Shown here piece after piece: positions 1-8,265 of a DNA stretch of 64,000 nt; positions within the stretch are counted from its first letter, which is position 1; every line of letters begins with the position of its first letter. The notes under the pieces are model-generated. The model had not been told where the DNA came from. It saw nothing but the letters and a program-made list of their open reading frames with translations, and ran no database searches. Both the position numbers and the translations under genes were made by a program. Origin of the DNA: Coralloluteibacterium stylophorae (lineage in GTDB: Bacteria; Pseudomonadota; Gammaproteobacteria; Xanthomonadales; Xanthomonadaceae); contig NZ_JAGQFT020000004.1 of the NCBI RefSeq assembly GCF_018122625.2, positions 345,447 through 409,446 of the forward strand, written 5' to 3'.

Positions 1-1104
1 CTGCAGCGCCACCTGCTGACCCTGAACTCGGCGCTGGTGGACCTGGACTACTTCGGTTTCGTCGACGTGCAGCCGGCGCCGGAACGCGCCGAGCCGGGCG
101 GCCAGGTGCCGATCGTGGTCGACCTGACCATGGCCAAGCGCACCGCCTATTCCGCCGGCCTGAGCTACGGCACCGACAGCGGCGCCGGCGTGCGCCTCGG
201 CATGAACCGCCGCTACGTCAACGATCGCGGGCACAAGCTCGAGGCCGAGGCCGACATCGCCCAGTACCGCCGCAGCATCGCCACCAGCTACCGCATTCCC
301 GCCTTCGCCTGGGTCAACGGCTGGTGGACCCTCGCCGCCAACCTGCGCGAGGAAGAGGACGTCACCACCGGCGACACGGTGACGATCCCGTTCCGCACCT
401 TCGAGATCATCGGCAGCCGCAACGGCCGCATCGGCAACTGGAACCTGGTCGCCTCGATGCACCTGCAGCGCGAACGCTTCGAGATCGTCGACGACGTCCG
501 CTTCGCCAACCTGTTCTATCCCGAACTCAGCGCGCAGTACGCGCGCGCCGACGACCGCCTGTATCCGCGCAACGGCTTCGGCTTCAGCGCGGACGTACGC
601 AGCGGCCCGGAGTTCCTCGGCTCCGACGTCGCCTTCAGCCAGCTCGAGGTCGGCGCGAACTGGGTCCGTGGCTTCGGCGAACGCAACCGCGTGCTCGTGC
701 GCGGGCGCATCGGCACCACCACCAGCGACGATTTCGACAACCTGCCGCCGTCGATGCGCTTCTACGCCGGCGGCGACCGCAGCGTGCGCGGCTACGCCTA
801 CCGCGAGATCGGCCCCCGCGTGTACGACCCGGAACGCGAGCGCGACCTCGTCATCGGCGGCAAGCATCTGGCGGTGGCGAGCGTCGAGTACGAACGCATG
901 ATCACCGAGAGCTGGGGCGGCGCGGTGTTCGTCGACGCGGGCGACGCCTTCAACAGCCGCGACGACTTCGACGCCAAGGTCGGCGTCGGCTTCGGCGTGC
1001 GCTGGCGCTCGCCGGTCGGCCCGGTCCGCGTCGACATCGGCCACGGGCTCGACGATCCGGAGTCGGCGTTCCAGCTCCACATCAACATCGGGACCGATCT
1101 GTGA
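1..1104 (+). CDS. tamA: TamA, translocation and assembly module outer-membrane protein (5'-truncated by window edge)
   Basis: The frame is open from the first base and ends at TGA 1102-1104, so only the C-terminal 367 residues are present. They contain a POTRA-to-barrel transition and an Omp85/BamA-type beta-barrel: alternating aromatic strands, the motif GGDRSVRGYAYREIGP (the conserved VRGY/F loop element of the family) and a last strand ending FQLHINIGTDL. TamA is the outer-membrane half of the TamAB complex that helps insert certain outer-membrane proteins. Identity is supported by tamB following directly, with overlapping stop and start (GTGA at 1101-1104), indicating translational coupling. 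The N-terminal POTRA domains lie upstream of the window. Confidence 0.9.
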   Translation: MQRHLLTLNSALVDLDYFGFVDVQPAPERAEPGGQVPIVVDLTMAKRTAYSAGLSYGTDSGAGVRLGMNRRYVNDRGHKLEAEADIAQYRRSIATSYRIPAFAWVNGWWTLAANLREEEDVTTGDTVTIPFRTFEIIGSRNGRIGNWNLVASMHLQRERFEIVDDVRFANLFYPELSAQYARADDRLYPRNGFGFSADVRSGPEFLGSDVAFSQLEVGANWVRGFGERNRVLVRGRIGTTTSDDFDNLPPSMRFYAGGDRSVRGYAYREIGPRVYDPERERDLVIGGKHLAVASVEYERMITESWGGAVFVDAGDAFNSRDDFDAKVGVGFGVRWRSPVGPVRVDIGHGLDDPESAFQLHINIGTDL

Positions 1105-4100
1105 GCGCGCAGCCTCCGCAGGCGCCGGCCGCCGCGTCCACGCCGCGGCGGCACCGCGCGCGCCGGATCCTGCTCTGGACCGCGGGCGTGATCGCGGTGC
1201 TGCTGCTGGCGCTGGCCGCCTTCCTGTGGTGGCTGCTCGGCACCGGCGGCGGGCGCGACTTCGCGCTGGCCCGTGCCGCGGCGGCGCTGCCGCCGGGCGC
1301 GCTCGAGATCGGGCGCGCGGAGGGCCCGATCAGTGGCCCGATGACGCTCCACGACGTGCGCTACGACGACGGCGGGATCCTCTTCACCGCACGGCGCGTG
1401 CACCTCGAGCCGGCCCTGCGCCAGCTGTTCTCGCGGACCCTGACCCTGCGTCGCCTGGAGGTCGAGGACGCGGTGCTGGAACTGACGCCGGGCCCGGACG
1501 ACAAGCCCGAGACGCCGCCGCAGGGTTGGCCGGAACTCCTGCCGGAGCTCGACCTGCCGCTGTCGATCCGCGCCGAGGCACTCGACGTGGACGGCCTGCG
1601 CATCGTCCAGGACGGCGCGCCGCTGGTCGAGGTGCGCAGCCTCACCGGCGCGATGGACATCACCGACGGCGCCCTGCACCTGGCCGACGTCGAGGTCGAC
1701 AGCGACCGCGGCCGCCTGCGCCTGGATGCCGACTACGCGCCGCGCGAGAACTACCGCACGCGCCTCGATGCGGACCTCGTCCTGCCCGCGCACCCGGACC
1801 GCGAGCCGGTGACGCTGGCGCTGGACGCCGAGGGCGACCTCGACCGCTTCGCCCTCGACCTCACCGGCGCGGCGCCCGGCCCGGTCGCGCTCGACGTCGA
1901 CCTGGTCGACGGCGGTACCACCCGGCCGCAGTGGACCCTGCACCTGGAGGCGCCCGAGCTCGAGCCGGCGCTGTTCGCGCCGCCGCCGGGCTCGGCTGCG
2001 GCCGCCGCCCCGGCGACGCCCGACCTGGAGCCCGACACCGCCGACGCGGCCACGCCGACGCCGCTGGACATCCTGCTCGACGCCCGCGGCACCGGCGGAC
2101 GCGCCGAGCTCAGCGGCCACGTCGCTCAGGGCGACCTCGCGGTCGAGATCGCGCCTTCGACGCTCGCCTGGGTCGACGGTGCGATCGAGGCCGCGCCGCT
2201 GGCGCTGCGCCTGTACGAGGGCAGCGCCACGCTCGAGGGCCGGGTCGACCTCGAGCCCGAGGTCCCCACGCTGGATGCGGTGCTGCGCCTGGCCGGGCTG
2301 CGCTACGTCGGTGCCGAGGGCGAGGCGGTCACTCTGGAGCGCGGCGCGTTCAGCGTCGGCGGGACGCTCGAGGCCTGGACCCTGGCCGGCGACGCCGACC
2401 TGACGCGGGCCGGCGATGCCGCGCACCTCGAGGTCCGTGGCGGCGGCGATGCCGGGAGCGCACGCATCGAGACCCTGGCCGCGCAGACGCCCAGCGGCGA
2501 CCTCACCGGCTCCGGCACCGTGCGCTGGGCGCCGACCCTGGCCTGGGAGTTCGAGGCCGCGCTGGACGGCCTCGACCCCGGCTACTTCGCCCCCGACTTC
2601 CCCGGCAGCCTGCGCGGCACCCTGACCACCAGCGGCAGCCAGGACGACGCCGGCGTGCTCGAGGCGCGCGCCGAGCTGCCGGACCTCGGCGGCACCCTGC
2701 GCGGGCAGCCGCTGCGCGCCAGCCTCGACGTCGACTGGCGCGACGAGCAGGGCCAGCTCGACCTCGACCTCGCGCTCGGCGACAGCCGCGTGCGCGCCGA
2801 GGGCGGCTTCGGCGCGCGCCTGGACCTCGACCTCGCGCTGCGCCCGCTCGATCTGGCCGACCTGCTGCCGGCCAGCGCCGGCACCCTGCGCGGCAGCGCG
2901 CGGATCACCGGCACCGCCGAGGCGCCGTCGATCCGCGCCGACCTCGACGGACAGGGCCTGCGCTGGGGCGACTACCGCGCCGACAGCCTGACCCTGCGCG
3001 GCGACCTGCCGTGGCAGGGCGGTGGCGGCTCCCTCGATCTGACGGCCGCCGGCCTCGACACCGGCGCGATCGCCTTCGACGAGGCCCGGATCGGGGTCGA
3101 CGGCAGCCTGCAGGCGCCGCGCGTGCGCGCCACGGGCAGCGGGCCCACGCTCGGCTTCGACCTCGCCGCCGACCTGCGCCAGCAGGACGCGGGCTGGAGC
3201 GGCCGGATGGAAACCCTGCGCGTGGATCCGGCCACCGGCGCGGCATGGTCGCTGCAGGCGCCCGCCGAGTTCGCGCAGCGCGGCGAGCGCCTGCGCCTGG
3301 AGCGCAGCTGCTTCGAACCCGAGGACCTGGGCGGCTCGCTCTGCGCCGAGGCCGACTGGCCGCGCAGCGCGCAGATCACCGGCCGCGACGTGCCGCTGTC
3401 GCTGCTGGATCCCTTCCTCACCCGCGACCGCGGCGCACCGATGACGGCGTACGGCACGCTGCGGATCGACGCCGACATCGCGCCGGCGGGCAGCGGCTGG
3501 AACGGCAGCGTCGCCATCGCCTCCGACGGCGGCGGCGTGCGCCTGCGCGCGCAGCGCGGCCGTGAGGTGATCGGCTACGACCGCTTCGCCCTGCAGGGCC
3601 GCATCCAGGGCCAGTCGCTGGACGCCACGCTCGAACTCGCGCTGAGCGGCGGCGGCCGCATCGAGGGCCGCGTCGCGACCGGCATGGGCGCGGATGCGCC
3701 GCTGGACGGCGAGCTCACGCTGGCGATCGAGGACCTGACCTTCCTCGAACTGCTCTCGCCCGACATCGCCTCGCCGAACGGCCGCGTGCAGGGCCGGCTC
3801 GCGCTGGGCGGCACCCTCGGCGCACCGCAGCCGTCGGGCCGGCTGGAGCTGGTGGATTTCTCCGCCGAGCTGCCGGCGCTGGGCATCGCGCCCAGCGAGG
3901 GCCGCGTCGCCCTGGTCGCCGATGCGGACGGCGCGATGCGCATCGACGGCTCGGTTCGGTCCGGCGACGGCACGCTCCGCGTCGACGGCGGCTTCCGCCT
4001 GGATGCGCCGATGGAGACGCTGGCGGTCACGGTGCAGGGCGAGAACGTCACCGTCGCCAACACCGACGAACTGCGCGCGCGCGCCTCGCCCGACGTCTCC

Positions 4101-4961
4101 GTGCGCGCCACCGAGGAGGCGCTGGTGGTGCGCGGCACGGTCGCCGTGCCCTACCTGCGGCTGGACCTGGAGAGCCTGGAGAGCACCACCTCGCCGTCGC
4201 CCGACGTCGTGGTGCTGGACCCGGTCGAGGAGACCGAGGAGGGCGCCGCCGCGCCGCTCGACATCGAGCTGACCCTGGCGATGGGCGAGGACGTGCGGCT
4301 GTCCGGCTTCGGCTTCGACGGCAAGCTCGACGGCACCCTGCGCGTGCGCCAGGAACCGGGCCGGGAGATGCTGGCCAGCGGCGGCCTCAACGTCACCGGC
4401 CGCTACGAGGCCTACGGGCAGGACCTGACCATCGAGCGCGGCCGCCTCGGCTGGGCCGGCTCGCCGCTGGACAACCCCTCGCTCGACGTGCGCGCCACCC
4501 GTGCCTTCGAGGACCAGGGCATCACCGTCGGCCTCGCCGTGCGCGGCACCGCGCTGCAGCCCACCAGCGAGGTGTTCTCCGATCCGGCGATGGACCAGTC
4601 CGAGGCGCTGTCCTACCTCGTGCTCGGCCGCCCGCTGCGCTCGGCCAGCGACGACGAGAGCCAGCAGCTCAATGCCGCCGCCGCCGCGCTGTCGGCCGGC
4701 AGCAACCTGCTCGCGGAGAAGGTCGGCGCCCGGCTCGGGCTGGACGAGGCCGGCGTGTCGGATTCGCGCGCGCTCGGCGGCAGCGCCCTCACCGTCGGCA
4801 AGTTCATCTCGCCGCGGCTCTACGTCAGCTACGGCGTGTCCCTGCTCGGCACCGGCCAGGTGCTCACCTTCCGCTATCTGCTGACCCGCGCCTTCGACAT
4901 CCAGATCGAATCCGGGACGATCGAGAACAAGGCCTCGATCAACTGGCGCATCGAGAAATAG
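1101..4961 (+). CDS. tamB: TamB, inner-membrane-anchored translocation and assembly module protein
   Basis: A 1286-residue protein starting at GTG 1101, overlapping the tamA stop by 4 bases. Residues 1-24 are basic (RRHRARR), followed by one hydrophobic segment at about 25-47 that anchors the protein in the inner membrane. The middle is a long run of alternating short beta-strands rich in Asp, Leu and Gly, expected for the periplasmic beta-taco that bridges to TamA. The last ~350 residues match the DUF490/TamB C-terminal domain, ending with the typical run of LYVSYGVSLLGTGQ and FRYLLTRAFDIQIESG. The length is usual for the family (about 1200-1400). A Pro/Ala-rich insertion at about residues 295-315 is low-complexity and probably a linker. 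Confidence 0.93.
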   Translation: MSAQPPQAPAAASTPRRHRARRILLWTAGVIAVLLLALAAFLWWLLGTGGGRDFALARAAAALPPGALEIGRAEGPISGPMTLHDVRYDDGGILFTARRVHLEPALRQLFSRTLTLRRLEVEDAVLELTPGPDDKPETPPQGWPELLPELDLPLSIRAEALDVDGLRIVQDGAPLVEVRSLTGAMDITDGALHLADVEVDSDRGRLRLDADYAPRENYRTRLDADLVLPAHPDREPVTLALDAEGDLDRFALDLTGAAPGPVALDVDLVDGGTTRPQWTLHLEAPELEPALFAPPPGSAAAAAPATPDLEPDTADAATPTPLDILLDARGTGGRAELSGHVAQGDLAVEIAPSTLAWVDGAIEAAPLALRLYEGSATLEGRVDLEPEVPTLDAVLRLAGLRYVGAEGEAVTLERGAFSVGGTLEAWTLAGDADLTRAGDAAHLEVRGGGDAGSARIETLAAQTPSGDLTGSGTVRWAPTLAWEFEAALDGLDPGYFAPDFPGSLRGTLTTSGSQDDAGVLEARAELPDLGGTLRGQPLRASLDVDWRDEQGQLDLDLALGDSRVRAEGGFGARLDLDLALRPLDLADLLPASAGTLRGSARITGTAEAPSIRADLDGQGLRWGDYRADSLTLRGDLPWQGGGGSLDLTAAGLDTGAIAFDEARIGVDGSLQAPRVRATGSGPTLGFDLAADLRQQDAGWSGRMETLRVDPATGAAWSLQAPAEFAQRGERLRLERSCFEPEDLGGSLCAEADWPRSAQITGRDVPLSLLDPFLTRDRGAPMTAYGTLRIDADIAPAGSGWNGSVAIASDGGGVRLRAQRGREVIGYDRFALQGRIQGQSLDATLELALSGGGRIEGRVATGMGADAPLDGELTLAIEDLTFLELLSPDIASPNGRVQGRLALGGTLGAPQPSGRLELVDFSAELPALGIAPSEGRVALVADADGAMRIDGSVRSGDGTLRVDGGFRLDAPMETLAVTVQGENVTVANTDELRARASPDVSVRATEEALVVRGTVAVPYLRLDLESLESTTSPSPDVVVLDPVEETEEGAAAPLDIELTLAMGEDVRLSGFGFDGKLDGTLRVRQEPGREMLASGGLNVTGRYEAYGQDLTIERGRLGWAGSPLDNPSLDVRATRAFEDQGITVGLAVRGTALQPTSEVFSDPAMDQSEALSYLVLGRPLRSASDDESQQLNAAAAALSAGSNLLAEKVGARLGLDEAGVSDSRALGGSALTVGKFISPRLYVSYGVSLLGTGQVLTFRYLLTRAFDIQIESGTIENKASINWRIEK

Positions 4962-4973
4962 GCCGCAGCGGAT

Positions 4974-6848
4974 TCAGGCGACCTGGCGCGCCGCGCGCGC
5001 CAGGTACACCAGCAGCAGCGAGATCGCCGCCGGGGTCATGCCGGGAATGCGCTGCGCCTGGCCGATCGTCTCCGGGCGCACCGCGACGAGCTTGCCCTGC
5101 AGCTCGGCCGAGAGGCCGCGCACCGCGGCGAAGTCGAAGCCGGCGGGGATCGCGGTCGTCTCGCTGCGCTGCTGGCGCGCGATCTCGACGCGCTGGCGCT
5201 CGAGGTAGCCGGCGTACCTGGCCGCGATCTCGATCTGCTCGGCCACGCGCGCATCCGCCTCGCCCGGGCCGACCCCGGGCACGCGCATCAGCGCGGCGTA
5301 GTCGAGCTCGGGCCGGCGCAGCAGGTCGAGCACGCTGTTCTCGCGCGAGACGGCGACGCCGGCGGCGGCCTCGATCGCGCGCGCCAGCGCATTGCCCGGC
5401 GCCGCCCACAGCCCGCGCAGCCGCGCCGTCTCGCGCTCGACCGCCTCGCGCTTGGCCTCGAAGCGCGCCCAGCGCGCGTCGTCGACCAGGCCGAGCGCGC
5501 GTCCGTGCGGGGTCAGCCGCGCGTCGGCGTTGTCCTCGCGCAGCTGCAGCCGGTACTCGGCGCGCGAGGTGAACATACGGTAGGGCTCGGTGGTGCCGTG
5601 GGTGATCAGGTCGTCGATCAGCACGCCGATGTAGGCCTCGTCGCGGCGCGGCGTCCACGGCGCCAGCCCCTGCGTCGCGCGCGCGGCGTTGAGCCCGGCG
5701 ACGAGCCCCTGCGCCGCGGCCTCCTCATAGCCGGTGGTGCCGTTGATCTGGCCGGCGAAGTACAGGCCCGGCATCGCCTTGGTCTCGAGCGAGGCCTTCA
5801 GCCCGCGCGGGTCGAAGAAGTCGTACTCGATGGCGTAGCCGGGGCGGGTGATGTGGGCGTTCTCGAACCCGCGGATCGAACGCACCAGCGCGAGCTGCAC
5901 GTCGAAGGGCAGCGAGGTCGAGATCCCGTTCGGATAGATCTCGGCCACGTCCAGCCCCTCCGGCTCGACGAAGATCTGGTGGCTGGTCCTGTCCGCGAAG
6001 CGCACCACCTTGTCCTCGATCGAGGGGCAGTAGCGCGGGCCGACGCCCTCGATCGCGCCGGAGAACAGCGGACTGCGGTCGAGGCCGGCGCGGATGATGT
6101 CGTGGGTGCGCTCGGAGGTGTGGGTGATCCAGCAGTCGGCCTGGCGCGGGTGGTCGGCGTCGCTGCCGAGGAAGGAGAACACCGGCCGCGGGTCGTCGCC
6201 GGGCTGGCGCTCCATCGCCGCGTAGTCGAGCGTGCGCCCGTCGATGCGCGGCGGCGTACCGGTCTTGAGCCGGCCGACGCCCAGGCTGCGTTCGCGCAGG
6301 CGCTCGGCCAGCACGGTCGCCGGGGGATCGCCCGCGCGCCCGCCCGCCGACTGCGCCTGGCCGACATGGATGCGGCCGGCGAGGAAGGTGCCGGCGGTCA
6401 GCACCACCGCCGGCGCGGCGAAGCGCAGCCCGCCCTGGGTGACGACGCCGGCGACGCGGCCGCCCTCGACGATCAGGTCGTCGACCGCCTGCTGGAACAG
6501 GTGCAGGCCCGGCTGCGCCTCGACCGCGCGCCGGATCGCACCGCGATAGAGGCCACGGTCGGCCTGGCAACGGGTCGCCCGCACCGCCGGCCCCTTGCGC
6601 GCGTTGAGCGTGCGCCACTGGATGCCGGCAGCATCCGCGGCGCGCGCCATCGCGCCGCCGAGCGCATCGATCTCGCGCACGAGATGGCCCTTGCCGATGC
6701 CGCCGATCGCCGGGTTGCAGCTCATCTGCCCGACGGTCTCGATGTTGTGGGTCAGCAGCAGGGTGCGCGCACCCGCGCGTGCCGCGGCCAGCGCCGCCTC
6801 GGTGCCGGCGTGGCCGCCGCCGATGACGATGACGTCGTAGGACTGCAT
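4974..6848 (-). CDS. mnmG: MnmG (GidA), tRNA uridine-34 carboxymethylaminomethyl-modification enzyme, FAD-binding subunit
   Basis: A 624-residue protein, normal for MnmG (~629). With MnmE it installs the cmnm5 group on U34 of tRNAs reading split codon boxes. The N-terminal FAD motif [18 protein letters not shown] is at residues 9-26, followed by the signature [21 protein letters not shown] (~45-65). Also visible are the [10 protein letters not shown] segment, [15 protein letters not shown] and [17 protein letters not shown], and the helical C-terminal domain that contacts MnmE/tRNA, including the [16 protein letters not shown] motif. It is convergent with tamB (12 bases between stop codons). 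Upstream is a long structured non-coding region rather than a co-transcribed gene. Confidence 0.97.
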   Translation of the reverse strand: MQSYDVIVIGGGHAGTEAALAAARAGARTLLLTHNIETVGQMSCNPAIGGIGKGHLVREIDALGGAMARAADAAGIQWRTLNARKGPAVRATRCQADRGLYRGAIRRAVEAQPGLHLFQQAVDDLIVEGGRVAGVVTQGGLRFAAPAVVLTAGTFLAGRIHVGQAQSAGGRAGDPPATVLAERLRERSLGVGRLKTGTPPRIDGRTLDYAAMERQPGDDPRPVFSFLGSDADHPRQADCWITHTSERTHDIIRAGLDRSPLFSGAIEGVGPRYCPSIEDKVVRFADRTSHQIFVEPEGLDVAEIYPNGISTSLPFDVQLALVRSIRGFENAHITRPGYAIEYDFFDPRGLKASLETKAMPGLYFAGQINGTTGYEEAAAQGLVAGLNAARATQGLAPWTPRRDEAYIGVLIDDLITHGTTEPYRMFTSRAEYRLQLREDNADARLTPHGRALGLVDDARWARFEAKREAVERETARLRGLWAAPGNALARAIEAAAGVAVSRENSVLDLLRRPELDYAALMRVPGVGPGEADARVAEQIEIAARYAGYLERQRVEIARQQRSETTAIPAGFDFAAVRGLSAELQGKLVAVRPETIGQAQRIPGMTPAAISLLLVYLARAARQVA

Positions 6849-6976
6849 GGTTCACCTCGTCGCCCGCATCGCGGGCCGCTCATTGTGCCGTCCGCCGCCT
6901 GCCGCCGCCGCCCGCGGCGATGCCGGCTTTTTGACGCTGTTCGCAGCGGGGAGAGCCCGGAACGGGCGCATTCCGG

Positions 6977-6993
6977 TTGGCACGGTTCCTGCT
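6977..6993 (+). promoter_or_regulatory. Sigma-54 (RpoN)-type promoter
   Basis: TTGGCACGGTTCCTGCT matches the -24/-12 consensus TGGCACG-N4-TTGCW at all but one position. The GG at 6979-6980 and GC at 6991-6992 are exactly 12 bases apart, the diagnostic spacing. The predicted transcription start is at about 7003-7004. It points away from mnmG, towards the terminated non-coding transcript described next. The enhancer-binding activator is not apparent from the sequence. Confidence 0.6.
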
Positions 6994-7002
6994 GCATTAG
7001 CC

Positions 7003-7116
7003 ATGCACCCAGGGTGGCAAGGCGCCGGGGGGCGTTGGTCAGATTGGAACAGGGTTGACCGCGCGCACCTTGGGGATGCACGGGCCGGGAGTCGAGGGGG
7101 ACTCCCGGCCTTTTTT
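7003..7116 (+). ncRNA. Candidate sigma-54-dependent small RNA, about 114 nt
   Basis: The region runs from the predicted start of the sigma-54-type promoter to the U-tract of a strong terminator. The 5' end (TGCACCCAGGGTG, 7004-7016) can pair with CACCTTGGGGATGCA (around 7066-7080) just before the terminator, closing a long basal stem. Inside it is a hairpin GGTCA...TGACC (about 7038-7061). No start codon with a ribosome binding site and a meaningful frame is visible. The architecture (promoter, closed structured body, intrinsic terminator) is that of a trans-acting sRNA. It is not a recognised family. One GGA is present in a loop, too few to call it CsrB/RsmZ-like. Confidence 0.5.
7083..7116 (+). 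terminator. Rho-independent terminator of the small RNA candidate
   Basis: An 11-bp perfect stem GGCCGGGAGTC (7083-7093) / GACTCCCGGCC (7100-7110) with a GC-rich loop is followed at once by TTTTTT (7111-7116). Strong intrinsic terminator on the + strand. Confidence 0.85.
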
Positions 7117-7160
7117 ATTGTCCGCGCGCGCCAGGCGAAGATCCGGCGCCGCACGGCAGC

Positions 7161-7208
7161 GCACAGACGAAGGCCCGGGTCCTTGCGGATCCGGGCCTTC
7201 GTCTGTGC
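7161..7208. repeat. Near-perfect 22-bp hairpin with TTGC loop
   Basis: GCACAGACGAAGGCCCGG (7161-7178) is the exact reverse complement of 7191-7208. The pairing continues inward through one G-T and three Watson-Crick pairs to a 4-base loop TTGC (7183-7186). There is no U-tract on either side in the terminator orientation, so it is not a simple terminator. It lies between two terminated non-coding units and may act on converging transcription or RNA processing. Confidence 0.7.
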
Positions 7209-7213
7209 CTCCA

Positions 7214-7331
7214 ATAAAAAGCCGGTGCCCGACGGTCTTAGGAACAGGGGGAATCCGAAGGACCTGATCGGGCACCGGGCAGAACTGCCTGCGTCTCGCA
7301 GGCTGCGTCGCACAATGTCCAAATGCGACGC
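7214..7331 (-). ncRNA. Three-hairpin terminated RNA: small RNA candidate or 3' UTR of the lipoprotein gene
   Basis: Read on the - strand there are three successive hairpins. The first is GCGTCGCA...TGCGACGC (7331-7305), the second GCCTGCG-AGA-CGCAGGC (about 7303-7287). The third has arms GCCCGGTGCCCGATC and GTCGGGCACCGGC (7280-7221) and is followed by TTTTTATT. The large loop of the third hairpin is pyrimidine-rich with CCTTC, TTCCCCC and TTCCT, all able to pair with Shine-Dalgarno sequences. The block begins about 105 bases after the lipoprotein stop codon. It could therefore be that gene's 3' UTR and terminator, or an independent sRNA. No convincing promoter was found. Confidence 0.4.
7216..7280 (-). 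terminator. Intrinsic terminator (- strand)
   Basis: The stem arms 7268-7279 and 7221-7231 (GGTGCCCGA / TCGGGCACC core) are followed on the - strand by TTTTT (7220-7216). It would stop transcription coming from the lipoprotein gene or from the small RNA candidate. Confidence 0.75.
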
Positions 7332-7436
7332 GCTTTGTCAGTCGCGGGCCAAGCATGCGCGCGTCGGGATTCTGACGCAAGCCTGCGGACGCGCCAGCGA
7401 CGTGATTCCGGTCACATCCCGGCGCACGGGCTCGAT

Positions 7437-8186
7437 TCAGGGCTCCTGGGTGCGCGCACCGACCCGGGAGCGGCTGCTCATCCGGCTCGGGGTCGGGCTC
7501 GCGGGCCGGGCCTGCACCGCAGGCGCGGAGACCCGCCGGGGCGCGGGCGCGGTGACCCGCGGCGCATCCGACCGCATCGGCATGACCGGCGTGCGCGGCC
7601 GCGATGTCGCCGCCGGCACGCTGCGCGCCGGCACGGCCCGCTCGATCCGGGGCCGCGCCGGCGTGCGCCGCAGGTCCTGCGCCTCGACGCGCCGCGGCAC
7701 CAGGTCGCGACGCCAACGCTCGACGTCGGCATCCCGCGACGGCTGGCCGACGACCGTGCCCGGACGCGGGCGCGACGGCCGATCGCGGTCACGGTCGTCG
7801 CGGTCGTGCCGGTCCCGGTCGTAGGGCCGGTGGCGATAGCGGTAGCCGTGGTCGTACCAGCCGTAGCCCGGCCCCCAGTAGCGGGGCCAGCCGCCGTAGT
7901 AGCCGTAGCCGAGTCCGCCGCCCCAACCCCGATAGTTGGACCAGGACAGGCCGTAGCTCGGGCCCCAGGCGCCCCAGGCACCGTAGGGAGCGCCCCAGCC
8001 GTGGCCGTACTCGCGCACGATGGTCCGGGGGCGGTCGTAGTAGTAGTCCCCGTAGCCGTCGGCCTCGGGGTAGTAGTAGCTGCCGTCGCTGTAGACGGCG
8101 CGCCGGTAGCCGTAGTCGCTGCTGTGGTAGGTGGCGCAACCGCCGAGCAGGAGGGCGGCGGCGAGGACCGGCAATACGCGTTTCAT
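7437..8186 (-). CDS. Tyr/Gly/Trp- and Arg/Asp-rich lipoprotein of unknown function
   Basis: A 249-residue protein starting at ATG 8186. The N-terminus has a lipoprotein signal: MKRVLPVLAAALLLGGCATY with lipobox LLGGC, so Cys16 would be lipidated. Residues ~20-130 are dominated by Tyr, Gly and Trp (segments such as GYGYYGGWPRYWGPGYGWYDHGY), then a strongly charged stretch of Arg/Asp/His (RPYDRDRHDRDDRDRDRP), then a basic Pro/Ala/Ser tail. Similar aromatic-glycine envelope lipoproteins occur in Xanthomonadaceae. No enzymatic motif is seen. The gene stands alone on the - strand with pepN upstream, and the terminated hairpin block lies downstream. The function is unknown. Confidence 0.75.
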   Translation of the reverse strand: MKRVLPVLAAALLLGGCATYHSSDYGYRRAVYSDGSYYYPEADGYGDYYYDRPRTIVREYGHGWGAPYGAWGAWGPSYGLSWSNYRGWGGGLGYGYYGGWPRYWGPGYGWYDHGYRYRHRPYDRDRHDRDDRDRDRPSRPRPGTVVGQPSRDADVERWRRDLVPRRVEAQDLRRTPARPRIERAVPARSVPAATSRPRTPVMPMRSDAPRVTAPAPRRVSAPAVQARPASPTPSRMSSRSRVGARTQEP

Positions 8187-8265
8187 GGCATGTCCCCCGT
8201 CAGCGTGCGAAACACTTTCGCACACGGCCGTGGAACTGCCGTTAACTCCTGCGCCATGCCGCCGT

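Noticed and set aside
798..2426. Long open frame (542 codons) opposite tamB
   Set aside because: Arg/Gln/Gly-rich shadow of the GC-rich tamB codons; no motif or ribosome site.
5505..7058. Long open frame opposite mnmG
   Set aside because: Third-position GC artefact of mnmG; low-complexity translation.
7003..7116. CsrB/RsmZ-type titration RNA
   Set aside because: Only one GGA in a loop; these RNAs need many.
7214..7331. SRP or 6S RNA
   Set aside because: Conserved SRP loop sequence and 6S bubble with flanking long stems are absent.
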